Assembly (NCBI GenBank): GCA_903813345.2
Contig: CAIIXF020000001.1
Coordinates: 12,979,915-13,039,914, forward strand
Source: Owenia fusiformis
Taxonomy: Eukaryota > Annelida > Polychaeta > Sabellida > Oweniidae
Direction of reading: 5' to 3'
DNA length: 60,000 bases
The position numbers and the translations under genes are program-made. Positions 1 through 12,500 of this stretch are shown piece by piece. The first letter of the stretch is position 1. Each line of letters begins with the position of its first letter. The notes under the pieces are model-generated. The model searched no databases. It was not told where the DNA came from and saw only the letters and a list, made by a program, of their open reading frames with translations.

Positions 1-24
1 ACAATATAGAAGTAATATCCCCAT
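1..24 (-). CDS. Gene D: first codons of a fourth CAP-sushi paralogue (partial)
   Basis: Read on the minus strand, this edge starts with ATG and encodes MGILLLYC, the start of a hydrophobic signal peptide. Gene C begins MKGILLLYFF and gene B begins MGILVLYIF, and the 15 bases agaagtaatatcccc are identical in genes C and D. The rest of the gene lies left of the window. A TATA-like stretch upstream (82-89, TATAAAAA on the minus strand) fits a start here. This implies that the tandem array continues beyond the window. Only eight codons are visible, so the call rests on similarity to the neighbouring paralogues. Confidence 0.55.
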
Positions 25-81
25 CACAGTTCACTTTGTTTGAGAGACGCTATAAACGTTCTATGGGTATTAACGCATTGC

Positions 82-89
82 TTTTTATA
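82..89 (-). promoter_or_regulatory. TATA-like box for gene D
   Basis: On the minus strand this reads TATAAAAA, about 60 nt upstream of the gene D ATG. Similar AT boxes lie about 90-105 nt upstream of the ATGs of genes A, B and C. Function is inferred from position and sequence only. Confidence 0.35.
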
Positions 90-870
90 TTCCAGGTGAC
101 GTAATCTGGTTTCGTAAGGTGTTTATGACGAAGTTATCCAAGCGTGACCGAGAATAATATATTTGTTTAAAGAAGAGTTTACTATTAGATTAGCATGGGT
201 TGGGTACAATAAAAAGTTTAAATGTTTTTATGTTTTAAAGTACATTTTGCAAATACTCTGATTGGTATTAAGTCTCGCTGAGCAAACGAGAGCTTCAAAT
301 TACACTCCTCAATGGAAAATAAATAACGCAATTTAGGTTATTTGAAAAATAACAAATTGCCATGATTTCAATCTCTACTAAAACTAATTGAGTGTCAAAC
401 TAATTTTGTATGTAAAAAGTATACATTTAAAAGGATGGGTATCGATATGGTGAACTTTTTTAACACACGTTTCTCTTAAACCAGTCATCAAAAAAATTCT
501 AAAAAATTTACACAATTTTACACATCGTCAATTTAATGGTCATCTTTTGAATGGTAACAATATAATTTGAAATAATAAACAAATACTGGATGATCAGGAG
601 CTGGATATGGCAGAATACCTATTCGAGAAAAAATATTGGGCGAGGCGGCACCTCCCAATCAAAGTTAAGTGGAGTACTTACTGGAGTACAGGCTTAAACT
701 GTCGTTCAGTTGACATTATTTTGACAGTATTTATTTTTTCTTTCAAAACTCAGACGACTTCCGGCCAGTTTATTCGCTACGCTGGACGAAAATATTTGCC
801 CCGGGAATTTAATTTTTATTTATTCGAGACGTTCTTGCAGAATTATATGTAACTTTTGAATGATAAGGGT

Positions 871-1248
871 AATAACCCAGATGCGAGTAGAAATAATCTT
901 GATTTACGTCATTAAAAATTCAAAACTCAGTCAAAGTAATGTCATATTTAAAATCTACATGTAAAATTACATCTAGAAATGTTGTTTTAAAAAGTGTTTA
1001 TCAACTTTGCTATAAAATTACAAAAAATGAAATATCTTTTCTTTTAGTGGACAGATAATATTTTGCTTTACTGGACATATTTTCATTAGTATAAGTATCA
1101 GACACATAAGGGTTATATTAAAATTAAGCCACTTAAATTGATAATATTCAAGTTCAAGGGAACTTTCTTATATACCTGCCATGTTAATTGACCCGAATCA
1201 GCCACCTGGTGGTGAAACTGGTAACTACCTACTCGCATTTGGGTAATT
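871..1248. mobile_element. MITE, family 1, copy 1
   Basis: The ends form imperfect terminal inverted repeats: AATAACCCAGATGCGAGTAG on the left and its near reverse complement on the right (about 18 of 20 bases). A related copy occurs at 42494-42950 inside gene B, sharing internal blocks such as atctacatgtaaa and gaaactggt. There is no coding capacity. Superfamily not assigned. Confidence 0.6.
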
Positions 1249-2289
1249 GTGATTGATTAAGTGCATTTTTTCTTCTATTTTCCGCCAGTTTCAGATGTAA
1301 GCTTTAAGTAGCACTGTGCAAAATGTGCGATATCTCCTGTTTTATTTCAGGAGATTTGCATAAATAGTATGCAAATCTCCTTAGAATCCCCTAAAATATA
1401 GTCAGATATCAAATGTTTAATACGGACAAATGTGAGTATCATACCACCTATATCAAATTATTTGATGATGGTATATCAAAGAATAGGTCCCAAATTATAC
1501 TAATCTAAATGGAAATATGATCAGGAGATTTGCTATCTATATTAAATATCTTCTGTCTATACTCTTAAAAACTGACTTTATCTTACTATTCATACAGTAC
1601 TGGATATACACGAATGGAGATATGCAGCCCATTCTGTGCTAGAGACAGCTTATTTCAGCTTATATCAGGAGATACTCCCAAATCAGACCCCCAAAACAGG
1701 AGATACTCTCACTATACGAAATGACGTCATCAGGTCTTATTGCTTGCAGCGCTAATAAAGTAAAATCACTTATCTAGCTTATTAACAACAACTTAAATAT
1801 TTAAGCTATTAGATAAACAAATTGGAGAAGCTTATCCCTTCTCTGTTGTCTATTAATAAAGTGATTTGTCATTAAGATAAATAACTTTGTGAATTTAACA
1901 CTTGGTGAGGTAAAATGTATGTACAAAAGTTAATAAGTATTAGTTACATTCCATTGTTCAAAATTGTTTTCTATAATTTTATATCATAGTACCCCACACA
2001 AGTACCATTAGATTAATTCATAAATTATAACAAACGGATTAATGTAAACTTGTCATGAGGATTTCTAAATAGAAACTACTTTATCAAAGGGACTATAATC
2101 TGGTGGTTTTTCAGATTTTATAAACACATTGTTTGGGATAACTTAATTGTTTTTTTACACTTATAATACAGCAGATATAATAGATAACAGAAAACATTAA
2201 TTGTGAAATAAAAGGGAATACACGTTGTTTAACAAAGGGCATACAGATTGTAGGTTGTATCTGTGTAAAATGGAGCCTCTGTTCTCTAA

Positions 2290-4400
2290 TGTAAACTCAA
2301 TCTGAAGGTGAAACAATGTAGTAAAACCGAGAGGAAAACTCATTCATTAAAATAGTATCTTTCCACAGAATTGATGGATTTAATTCAAAATTTGACACAA
2401 TGTTTATCATAGTGTTGGGGACATTATGCCATCAAATTTATTTAAAATAATTCATTTGTAAATTATATTTATTGGAACTTAGAACCTTCAGTTGTATATA
2501 TATTAATCCAAATAATATCAATAAACGGATTAGTTTTCAAAACTCATTACACTGAAATTTAATAATTAGGGATTAAACATTTATGTTTAACTTAGCATTT
2601 TGCTCTGACATGTCTCAAGATGTTATTTACATCATTTCCCAATACTACTCAATATTACAGAATATATGACATTTACAATGGTGTGCATCATTATACAATA
2701 ATATGCATTGATTCAATATCCCGAATCCCAATTACTGCTAGCTCAATATTCAGTGTAATTTGACATTTACAATGGTACAATGTATGCATCATTTCAACAA
2801 TAGTATGCTTTGATTGAATATCCCAATTATTACTCAATATTATTGTATAAAATGAATTTTAATGGTATGCATCACTCTACGATAGTTTACATCAATTGTA
2901 TTTCCCAATTACTGCTCAATATTACAGTATAAAATGACATTTACGATGGTATACATTTCTACAATAGTATGCATTAATGGAATACCCCAATTACTGATCA
3001 ATATTACAGTTTAAAATAGAAACAAATGTATTACTGAGACCAATCTTATGTTTATCTCAGATAAGCTAGATAACATAGAACATGAATTATGAAGTATTAT
3101 GTTTCATGCGCTTGTTCTTGTATCTCTAAATGTGATCATGACATTACAGATTAATGCATAAACTCTAACAAATGGATTAATATACTCAATGTGAAAGAGA
3201 AACAATGTAGTACACGTAAAACCGAGAGAAAAACTTATTAAAATTAAAACAGTAACTTTCCACAGAGTTGATGGATTTATTTCAAAATTTAACACAATGT
3301 TTATCATAGCGTTGGGGACATTATGCCATCAAATTTATTTTAAAGAATTCATTTGCAAATTATTTTTATTGGAACTTAGAACCGTCAGTTGTAGAAATTA
3401 ATCCATTAACTTTAGTAAACGGATTAGTTTTCAAAACTCATTCCACTGAATTGAATAATTAGAGATTAAACATTTTAGCATTTTGCTCTGACATGTCTCA
3501 AGATGTTATTTACATCATTTCCTGATTACTACTCAATATTACAGAATATATGACATTTACAATGGTATGCATCATTCTACAATAGTATGCATTGATTCAA
3601 TATCCCGAATCCCGATTATTGCTCAATATTCAGTGTAACTTGACATTTACAATGGTGTGCATCATTTCAACAATAGTATGCATTGATTGAATATCCCAAT
3701 TATTACTCAATATCATTGTATAAAATGACATTTTAATGGTATGCATCATTCTACAATAGTTTGCATTAATTGATTTTCCCAATTACTGCTCAATATTACA
3801 GTATAAATGACATTTACAATAGTATGCATCATTCTACAATAATACGCATTAATGGAATTTCCCAATTACTGATCAATATCACAGTGTAAAATAGAAACAA
3901 ATGTATTACTGAGACCAATCTGATGTTTATTTCAGATAATCTAGATAACATAGAACATGAATTATGAAGCATTAAGTTCCATGCTATTTACTTGCATCTC
4001 TAAATGCACCAATGAGATGTGTTATAAACTCTAACAAACGGATTAATTATCAATGTAAATTTGTCATGGTGAAATTCTAAATAGAAACAGCTTAATCTCT
4101 GATATTTTAAACAAATTGTTTGAGTTTACTTAACTGTTTTTAACATTAAATAGCTTTTCTTGTCAGGTGTAAACAATCTGCAGAGTAAAACCGATCGAGA
4201 GAAAAACTCAATAATTAAAAAAATAACTTTCCATGGAGTTGATCAATTAAATTCAAAATTTAACACAAATTTATCATAGCATTAGGGACATTATACAATT
4301 AAATGTATATAAAAAAAATGTACTCAAAAATTATTTTTGAGTAAATAAGAACCCTCGGTTGTAGAAAATTAATCCATTCACTCTAACAAACGGATTAATT
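2290..4400. repeat. Three tandem units of about 0.9 kb inside the CACTA-like element
   Basis: The same block (aaacaatgtagta..., accgagag..., cacaatgtttatcatag, ggggacattatgcc, gaacttagaacc) starts near 2305, 3200 and 4170. The third unit is the most diverged and lacks most of the 97-bp monomers. Units one and two each hold four monomers of the shorter repeat listed separately, so the array has two nested levels. Confidence 0.65.
2640..3900. repeat. Nested satellite-like monomers of about 95-100 bp
   Basis: Imperfect monomers carry the recurring words cccaattactgctcaatatta, tgacatttacaatggt, atgcatcattctacaatagt and atgcattgattgaat. Four monomers lie at about 2640-3015 and four more at about 3525-3900, one set per 0.9-kb unit. 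They are diverged from each other but the two sets correspond in order. Confidence 0.65.
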
Positions 4401-5556
4401 ATCAATGTAAACAAGTCATCAATCATTAATAAGCCAGATAAGTTACAGAAATAAGATGTGATGACGTCATTTCGTATAGTTAGCGTATCTCTTGTTTTTG
4501 GAGCTCTGATTTAATAGTATATCCTGGTATATGCTAGAAGAAGCTGTTGTTCATAGAATCGGCTAGTATATCCTTTCTGTAGATCTGAAAGAGTAGTAGA
4601 CAAACTATATGTTAGCCTTGATATATAACACAGCTTATATTAGTTCATATTTAGTAGAGTAGCAAATAGTATCAACTATACTAGTTGTCCGCCAAATATC
4701 TGGATATAGCATGTGTCTATACAACACGGGAGATACGGGAGATATTTCACACTATGACAGTTGATATTAGGGCACAGTTAATAGGATATTCTATTACTAT
4801 ATAGCCTTTTTTGCACAGTGTAGTACTCCAGTTATTAAGAAATAAAACTCTGAAGTGGGAATGTTGCAAGAACATTGAAAAAAATATCCGACCATTTTTC
4901 TCGAAAGGGTCAGATATTAAAAATATATCCGGCAGTTTTCAGAAAAGAGCAGAGTATTGCCAAATTACAAGCAACTAAGAACCAATCAGATTTGAGTATT
5001 TTAATGAGGTGCATAATAAACATAATATACTTTTCTCTATATTGTTTTAGAAAACACACTAGATTCTTCTTTTGTTCTTGGTATCATATGCTCGGAAATG
5101 AAATGAAACCGAACCTCATTCACGGTCCACATCCCACTCCGTATGATATGGTCCGTTCGTGTGCACAAGATCCGACCATACCGTCTCTATAGGGAAATTC
5201 GGAGGTGAGTTGCATTATTAGAGTATTCTTTGATTTTACATTTATACTGCGCTATTTAAATTGATAAATATATGAATATTAAATTGAAAAAAGTTGTCTA
5301 AGTATGTGAATGCTCAAAAACATTGGATTTATTTGTGGTGACGACATACATGCGGAGAGAGTGAGTTTCTACTTCCTTATCGTCATTAACAAGTTGGTCG
5401 GATCCTAGCTATGGTAGGGTCGGATCCTTCTATTCGAGATTTAAACCACATTTTCATGTACTTTTGTGATGTAATACGTTATGTTTGTTTATCAGTCGCA
5501 CGCATTAATGCATGTACTTTATAAATTGCACGAAATTAGATATGTATACGGTAATA

Positions 5557-6528
5557 CAGGGCGTATCAAAAAAAGCAACAATTAGTTATCTCGTAAAATC
5601 ACAAAACTACTGATGACTACATCAATTTCATTTAACGTACCATAAAGCCACATCTCTCCTCTTTGCAATGATATGTCATTCATTCACATGTGGTAATGGT
5701 TGGGTGAGAAATCCTTCCATTTGCACAGTTGGTCAAAATCGGCTCTGCACCAAGTTTTAGATATTGAAAACACCAGTGCAAGGGCTAAGTGCTAATGGAA
5801 GTTCCCCTGACTTGAATTGTTGTGACTTTTTTCTTTTGGAGCTATCTCAGGAGCATCTGTGCTCACAATTCCTCCACCAGATATTGCAAAACCTCGAGAA
5901 AGATTTGCCCATGGGCTGCTTATGATTCAGGGCTGAACCATGCATGACGTGGACAGATGAGCGCATCTTTATGCGCAAGGAAGTGGTGGCAATTTGGAGG
6001 GGTATAGGATGTTTTCTTGCAAGAGTATGAGTATGAACACTTTACTGTCTATGCCATACCTGTCACACCTTCTTCCAATAGCCCCAATGCCCCTTATACT
6101 GACTTTTGCAATGTTTTAAACTTGGGTCCGAGCTGAAATTTGCCCCACTTTGCAAAATTAATGATCATTCGGCCAGAGATGACTCCATGTGAATGAATAA
6201 TATTCCATTACAAAGAGGAGTAATTTGGTTTTTGGTACATTGAATCAAAAGGATGCAGTCAGCATTGGTTTTATGTTTTCATCCAATATTGCATCGGGCT
6301 CCGTACATTGACTTTTGCAATGTTTATAACTTGGCCGAAGCTAATTTTGGCCCACTTTGCAAATGGAATGATTACTCGCCCAACCATGACCAAATATCAA
6401 TGAATGATATATCATTGTAAAGAGGAGACACATGGCTTTATGGTGCATTGAATGAAATCAATGCTGTTATCACTGGTTTTGTGCTTTTCCAAGATAACAA
6501 TCTGTTGCGTTTTTTTTGATACGCATTG
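5557..6528. mobile_element. Mariner-like MITE with TA duplication
   Basis: The left end CAGGGCGTATCAAAAAAAGC follows TA (5555-5556). The right end is a near reverse complement running into TA (6529-6530). Inverted similarity extends inward about 200 bp, with words such as tctcctctttgcaatgat against atcattgtaaagaggaga. The right half carries a second, tandem, partly diverged copy of this subterminal block near 6180-6300. No transposase frame is visible. Confidence 0.6.
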
Positions 6529-6529
6529 T

Positions 6530-7960
6530 ATAAAAGAATTGCAATTGAAGTGTATTCTGTCCTGAAAAGTCTATTGCTCGACCTATTTTGAAAATACCCT
6601 CATTGGAACAAAATGACCGAGAGGGTGCTTTAATGTAAGAAGAAGGTTGTGAGTTTTGTTGTAAAATTTTTCAGTCTATGTTGATTGACATTGTTCCATA
6701 GATTATCTCTTCCATACCTTAGTTCATGGAATTAAGTAATTACTGAACGTGAGACAGAGATGCTAAGAAAAAATGGGCCTAGTTTATTCTGATACTAGGG
6801 TCTATTCCATTATATTGGTTTTGAAGTCTTGATTTGAACCGATCAGTATTCAGTTCTCCATTCTCCTCGATAAGTTTGAAATACTCCAAAAGAACTACGT
6901 GAATAATACCTGATTATTTTTTACTGTAAGGTGAGAAAATGCATTGGTATTCCCTTCACTATTGTTTTATTTGGATTTCCATTGTAACGGGATGAGTTGA
7001 CTACTTCCTGAAATTCATGAATTTCCAATTCCTGAATTAATAGTATACATTTAGTCTCGTGTAGAAGTCAAGTTAAAGAAACGTAAGAGAAAAAAATATG
7101 CGTATCATAATGCAGAGATAGTCTGAAGAAAATTTAACTTGAAAGATTAATATAAGATAAAAAGTGGATAGGGCTTCAGCTCTATGCATTGAGCATATGC
7201 ATGAACATTTAACATTGGTTCTGTTTTGATCCATCAAAACCTGGAACTCGGTCGTGCAACATCATAAACACAATTCCAAGGTATATGTGAGTCAAGGCTC
7301 ATTCCAGGTCAGAGTAAACTAACGTGACTAACTTGCGGATGTTATTTACAAGAGGATTATTATGAAGGAAAATATATTGTGCCATTACTAATGATAACAA
7401 TTTATTTAACCACAACGTAGTCTTATGAAGTGAAGCTGAACAGAATACATTAACTTTATTTGAACTATTTAAATATAATTTCTCATTTATTATCATTACC
7501 TGAACGTATAATTGAATCAACAGATCTCGAGTTCTCATGATCAAGGCCTGGGCGAGAGTACACCTCGATATTAGATATTGATAAAATTCAAAACAAATAC
7601 CAAGAATATAAGAATATCGCAATAAAATGGAAGAGAATTAGAATTATCCCCAGGCTTAGTCACAGTTGGTAAAATATATGGGCATTTCACAAAATCAGTA
7701 TATTGTTTTTACTTTAAAAATGATAAAAGGTTTAATTGCATGAAAGTATGCCTTTATAAGAGTACACGCTCTTTTACCAAAATATTATCCAAGATTTCAA
7801 TGGATTCTGACGAATTAATTCCCGTGAAATGGAAAATGTGGAAAATATTTGAAAAATTTCCGTTCATTTAAACTTTAGAGGGCATTGGAAACAAGGAAAT
7901 TGATGATTAATTGTTTTCGTGATTACTTTGTTATGCAATCTTATGTAACTCAATGTAAGC
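6530..7960. other. Intergenic DNA with no recognisable gene
   Basis: AT-rich sequence with no splice-compatible coding exon that I can recognise. The longest open frames are about 100 codons, lack recognisable domains and look random. Confidence 0.5.
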
Positions 7961-7968
7961 TTCTTTTT

Positions 7969-8893
7969 ATCGCACTTTGAAAAAGTGCTATATTGTCGTC
8001 GTCTTGTGCTGTTGGGCGGGCGTGCGGGCGTGCGGATGTGCGGGCGTGCGGGCGTGCGGATGTGCGGGCGTGCGGGCGTGCGGATGTGCGGGCGTGCGGG
8101 CGTGCGGATGTGCGGGCGTGCGGGCGTGCGGGCGGCACATAAACCAAATCTTGTCATCAAATTTCCAGTATAACTGCTTACCTGTTCAACTTGAAATTTT
8201 TACAGATGCAAGAGCAGACTAGTGCCAAGATCTGATTAGGTTAAGGGCATGCTGGGTAAACTATGTGGCGGCCATTTTGAATTTTTCAACAAATCTTGTC
8301 ATCAAAATTCCAGGAAAACCACTTATCCGTTCAACTTGAAATTTTTACAGAAGCAAGAGCAGACTATTGCCGAGATCTGATTAGGTTTTGGGTATGCTGG
8401 CTGAATTACATGGTGGCCATTTTGAATTTTTCAATTTGGCGGCCATTTTGAATTTTTCAACTTGCTCCAAATTGACGAAATTTTTTTTTTAAAAACATCT
8501 ACAAGTTCTCAGAAGTTCAAATCTGACCTTAGATTTCAGATTTGACCTTTCGTTGACCTTCAGTGACCTTGAAAGGTCAAAAATTTGATTTTCTAAATTG
8601 ATATTTTGGATTTAAATTTAGGTCAGCTTAATTACTAAACACCTACTGAGGTCTGAAAAAGTGAAATTTTCAAGGTCGAAGGTCATCAAATTAGGTCACA
8701 AACAATGTTATCTAAATTTTCCCAAAGTTCAAGACTACAAATAAATTCTTGTCATCAAAATTGCAGGAAAACCGCTAATCTTGTCAACTTGAAATGTTTA
8801 CAGATGCAAGAGCAGACTAGTGCCAAGGTCTGATTAGGTTTTGGCCATGCTGGGTAAATTGCATGGTGGCCAGTTTGCTCTTCAAAGTGCGAT
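7969..8893. mobile_element. MITE with internal GC-rich minisatellite
   Basis: The ends are perfect 12-bp inverted repeats, ATCGCACTTTGA at 7969-7980 and TCAAAGTGCGAT at 8882-8893. Inside are three imperfect direct copies of a block of about 145 bp (starting near 8144, 8290 and 8745) that read aatcttgtcatcaaa, gttcaacttgaaat, tttacagatgcaagagcagact and gatctgattagg, plus the minisatellite annotated separately. No coding function is apparent. Confidence 0.6.
8014..8134. repeat. 24-bp GC-rich minisatellite, about five copies
   Basis: The unit is gcgggcgtgcgggcgtgcgg plus atgt. The diagnostic gcggatgt appears four times and the array ends in a partial unit. It is strikingly GC-rich in an AT-rich region. 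Because 24 is a multiple of three, it stays open in several frames (for example the HIRTPARP-type repeat), which produces spurious ORFs. Confidence 0.85.
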
Positions 8894-9585
8894 ATTTATC
8901 ACTGTGTGTCTTGTTTTATTCAACATAACGCAGTACTATACAAAATACTTTATGCAACTCTAAACACATTTCTTGTTGTTTCACATTATTTAGGTTAGTG
9001 AGAAATTGCTCACAAGGGTAGCTATCGTTCTTAGAGTAAAGCATTTTATTTTTTATTTTTAGTTCTGATTGAAAAAAGTACCCTGCGCACATAGTCTAGT
9101 TATAAACTACAAAGACGAAAGTATCTTTTAAGAAGTGAAGTCTAACGAACGCAATACTTAACAAGTCGAACAATGTTATTGAAGGTAAATTAATATCATT
9201 GAAGGCAATTATTATATATAGATGGCAGAAAAAATGATTTTTGCAAAGAATTTGCCATCTGCGACCTTAAAACCAGTATTAATTCTTGGGATCACAAAAT
9301 TTTAAAGATGCTCTTCACGCGATATGGATGTTTGGTAGGGAAAACAGTTTCATTGATTAAAGTCGTAATGGGTTACAAACAGCACCAACAATCTATACTA
9401 AGATATATCGAAGAAAAGTTAGTAAAATTTTGCACTATGTTTTACTTTAGTTGGTGGTTGTTGGTGAAAAATGTAGGTTTGTTTTTCATATTCCAGATAT
9501 TTCCTTATTGAAAAACAGGAAGATTTATGAGTGCAATTTAGGTAAAACAATGTGCGTCAACTAATTTTTATTAACTAAAATGTTA

Positions 9586-12500
9586 TTAAACACATTCAAT
9601 TTCACATGTCTGAACGATCTTAGTAGTTTGGTCAGACAACCATGCTGAAAATTCCAAAGTGAATTTTCCTCTCTTTGAGCATATAAATTTGGTTTCGTAT
9701 GGCACGCCATTAGGTTTATCTGAAGTTATGCCAAGTCTGGTAGTTGTCGATTTTGGAATCTTCACCTTCTTGGTATCAGTTAAGCCCCTGCACGGACCAT
9801 CGATCCTGTAAATTGAGAATATCAAAATTGAAATCTACATATGACCGTAGGCTAAAACGTGTAGAAGAGATTATAGAGTGTTAGGAATGTTTGTAGCAAT
9901 CAAAGGCACGTCATTCTGTAAAAGGAATTGAAATATCTCATTAAAAACAAAAGTTACTGAAGATTAGAATAAAGAAATGTCCAAATTCATCAGAATTAAA
10001 AAGGGACGTCAACTTTCTCATTTTTGCCAAATATATACAGAATATCAAATTATTTTGAGTGATATTATTTTCATCGACGAGTTGATATTAAATATCAACA
10101 CGAGTGGGCGAACGTGAATGCGTGTTGATATTCGATATCTACGGGGCGATATGATATCACGAGAAATGATCTGATTGGTTATCATGACTTTGGATTTATC
10201 TCATGTTACATGGTTCTGGCGCGAAATTCAAATTCGTTTATCATACGGATATCCCAACTCCCCTTTTTACTTTTACAATGTTAGAATATATGAGTTTAAA
10301 ATATATCTCTATACTATTTTAAATAAACTTACAAAACATGGTACACGACTTCAGTTGTTTTTGATTTGCTTGGATTAATAAAGGCATGTTTTAGAATGAC
10401 CTCTATGAACGCATCCTGGCCTATTTTCACGGTATTAGTTTTGCTGTTTCTAGCTCCACAGACTTTCATCTCGGCAGCAAACTGAGCAACAACTACATTA
10501 GCTGTAAAATAGGAATTATTATCTTACCATTCCGACGAAAGATCATAGAAGAATAACCAAGGAGGATTGGCTCCCAGAGTGCAACATCGATATTTTTGCC
10601 ATATATGGACATGCCGTGATTACTAAATTCGAATTCAAACAACCGCCATTTTGTTCACTTCAACATCTGAATCCTTTTTTCCAAACGAAAAATTCCAAAA
10701 CTCACTAGAAATGATCAAGATATTGGTTCTGATATTTTGGACTGTTTATTTTGAATTTAAAGACGGTTAAAATTTCAGATATTAACGACATTTTGACGTT
10801 TTCATTGTTGGAAAATACCGCGTTTCGATCCTGGGAGCCAATCCTCCTTGGAGAATAACCTATCGTACCATGGAAATATGAACTTCTATATTATTGGTCT
10901 ATGACTGACGTCAACCACGCCATATCATCATCGCTGATTGGTCGAAAAACATTATTGGACAGAAATAAAATGAATGATTCAACATTTTGAAAACAAATAT
11001 AATGACTTGTTATTGAACACCTAGATATAAAAGACGCAAGAAATATGTTTTCGCAATTAAACATCACACCGCGATGTTTAGTTTAAAGCCCCCAAAGTTT
11101 AAACCACTTTGGCTTGTATTGAAGTTTTACCGAATGTTACCGAAGAAACCCTTTTCAAAAAATTGTTTTTGAAAGACTCTTTGTTCGAAAAATCGTGAAT
11201 AATAATAATAAGCGATAATAATAACTTTTACAGTCATAATAACAAATAGTAAATGAATAATGAACACATATTTTCAAACTTAAAATGGGGACTTGACTCA
11301 GTATGTGGACTGATTCATTATTCAAAAAGGTATTATTTCAACATTTGCACTAGATGCACAGCATCGAGTGGAACGTTTACGAAATAATGCCCGAGTGGAA
11401 TGAATCAGCCACAATGCATTAAGTCTTGGGGTTAAATTCTTTTCACACATTGCAAAATATTTTCTTCGAAATCACCTAAAAGATAAGAAATCACTAAAAC
11501 AACATATTTTCAGGGTCAAGTTGGCAAAGCATCAATTTCAATTTGTAGGGTCAAATTGTCACCTTGACAACCATTCTTATTGTTCTCATCTCAAAATAAC
11601 CTATGGAGGTCAATATAATGTTTGTTATTTTCTTAAGTAAATAGCTGAAAATCAAAAGCAGTGCTGCCTTCTTTTATTCAGATTTTTTCTTGGGCCAGAC
11701 TTTCATTGACTTCCATATTAAGATCTTTATTTCATGATTTATCAAGTGTTGGTTGAATCTGTTTAAAACTTGATTGATATATCATGAACCTTTTAACATC
11801 CTTATTGTGATCAAATTTGGGTTGTCAAACTAATAAACCAAGGTTTTTAGACAATTTAAACATTGCATCAATGGAGATTTGGCCCAAGTTTTTTTAAAAG
11901 TCATGAAAAATGTTTTAAATAACATAACTGTATAAATCAAAGTTGTTCCTGGGGACAGTTCACTGAATTCAAATATGAAAAGAAGGCAAAGTAAGTAATA
12001 TAGAGGTCTAATATGCAAATCTCTTAAAATCTCACGAAAAACGAGATTTAGTGAGATTTCAAAAGCTATATGGAAACTGTACTTTAAAGTCACCTTTAAC
12101 GCAACTTGGCCTGCTACCAATCCATATCCCATCGCTACTACATGTCCTGTACTTACTACCCACAAGGGTAAATCCTGTATCACATACATACGTAGCTCTT
12201 GTTCGTGGTTTGCTAGACAACATTGAAGTCATGAATGGAGTTACGTACCCATTTTCTGGTGATTTCAGTTGTGGGCACCTAAATGCTGAAAAATGCACAT
12301 ACATGTTCATGAATAATCTATCAAAATGCAAATCATGATGCAGTTGTGGAGTTGTAAGATGGCTAAAAACTACTTTCAATTGCAGTTATTCCCCTTCATC
12401 GGGTACATCGTGCCCATCTAGTAACGTAAACCATGGTCTCTACATCAAAGCATCCAGTCGTCTAATTCTAAATCCTGGCTACGGCCCTGGTAGTCATTTT

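Larger units (their letters stand above)
1312..4820. mobile_element. Non-autonomous CACTA (EnSpm)-like element
   Basis: The ends are perfect 12-bp inverted repeats, CACTGTGCAAAA at 1312 and its reverse complement ending at 4820. They are flanked by a 3-bp direct TAG on both sides, as expected for CACTA elements. Both subterminal regions (about 1320-1740 and 4460-4790) carry many short GGAGAT/ATCTCC motifs in both orientations. They are partly reverse complements of each other, for example around the block cgaaatgacgtcat. The interior is AT-rich, repetitive and non-coding; no transposase was seen, so it would depend on a partner in trans. The family name is inferred from ends and target duplication. 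Confidence 0.6.

Noticed and set aside
4875-5192. 105-aa plus-strand ORF
   Set aside because: Low-complexity mixed composition, no domain, no neighbouring exons; probably random.
7864-8222. Four overlapping open frames on both strands encoding HIRTPARP-like or GCAGVRAC-like repeats
   Set aside because: They are produced by the 24-bp GC-rich minisatellite, whose unit length is a multiple of three; no gene structure supports them.
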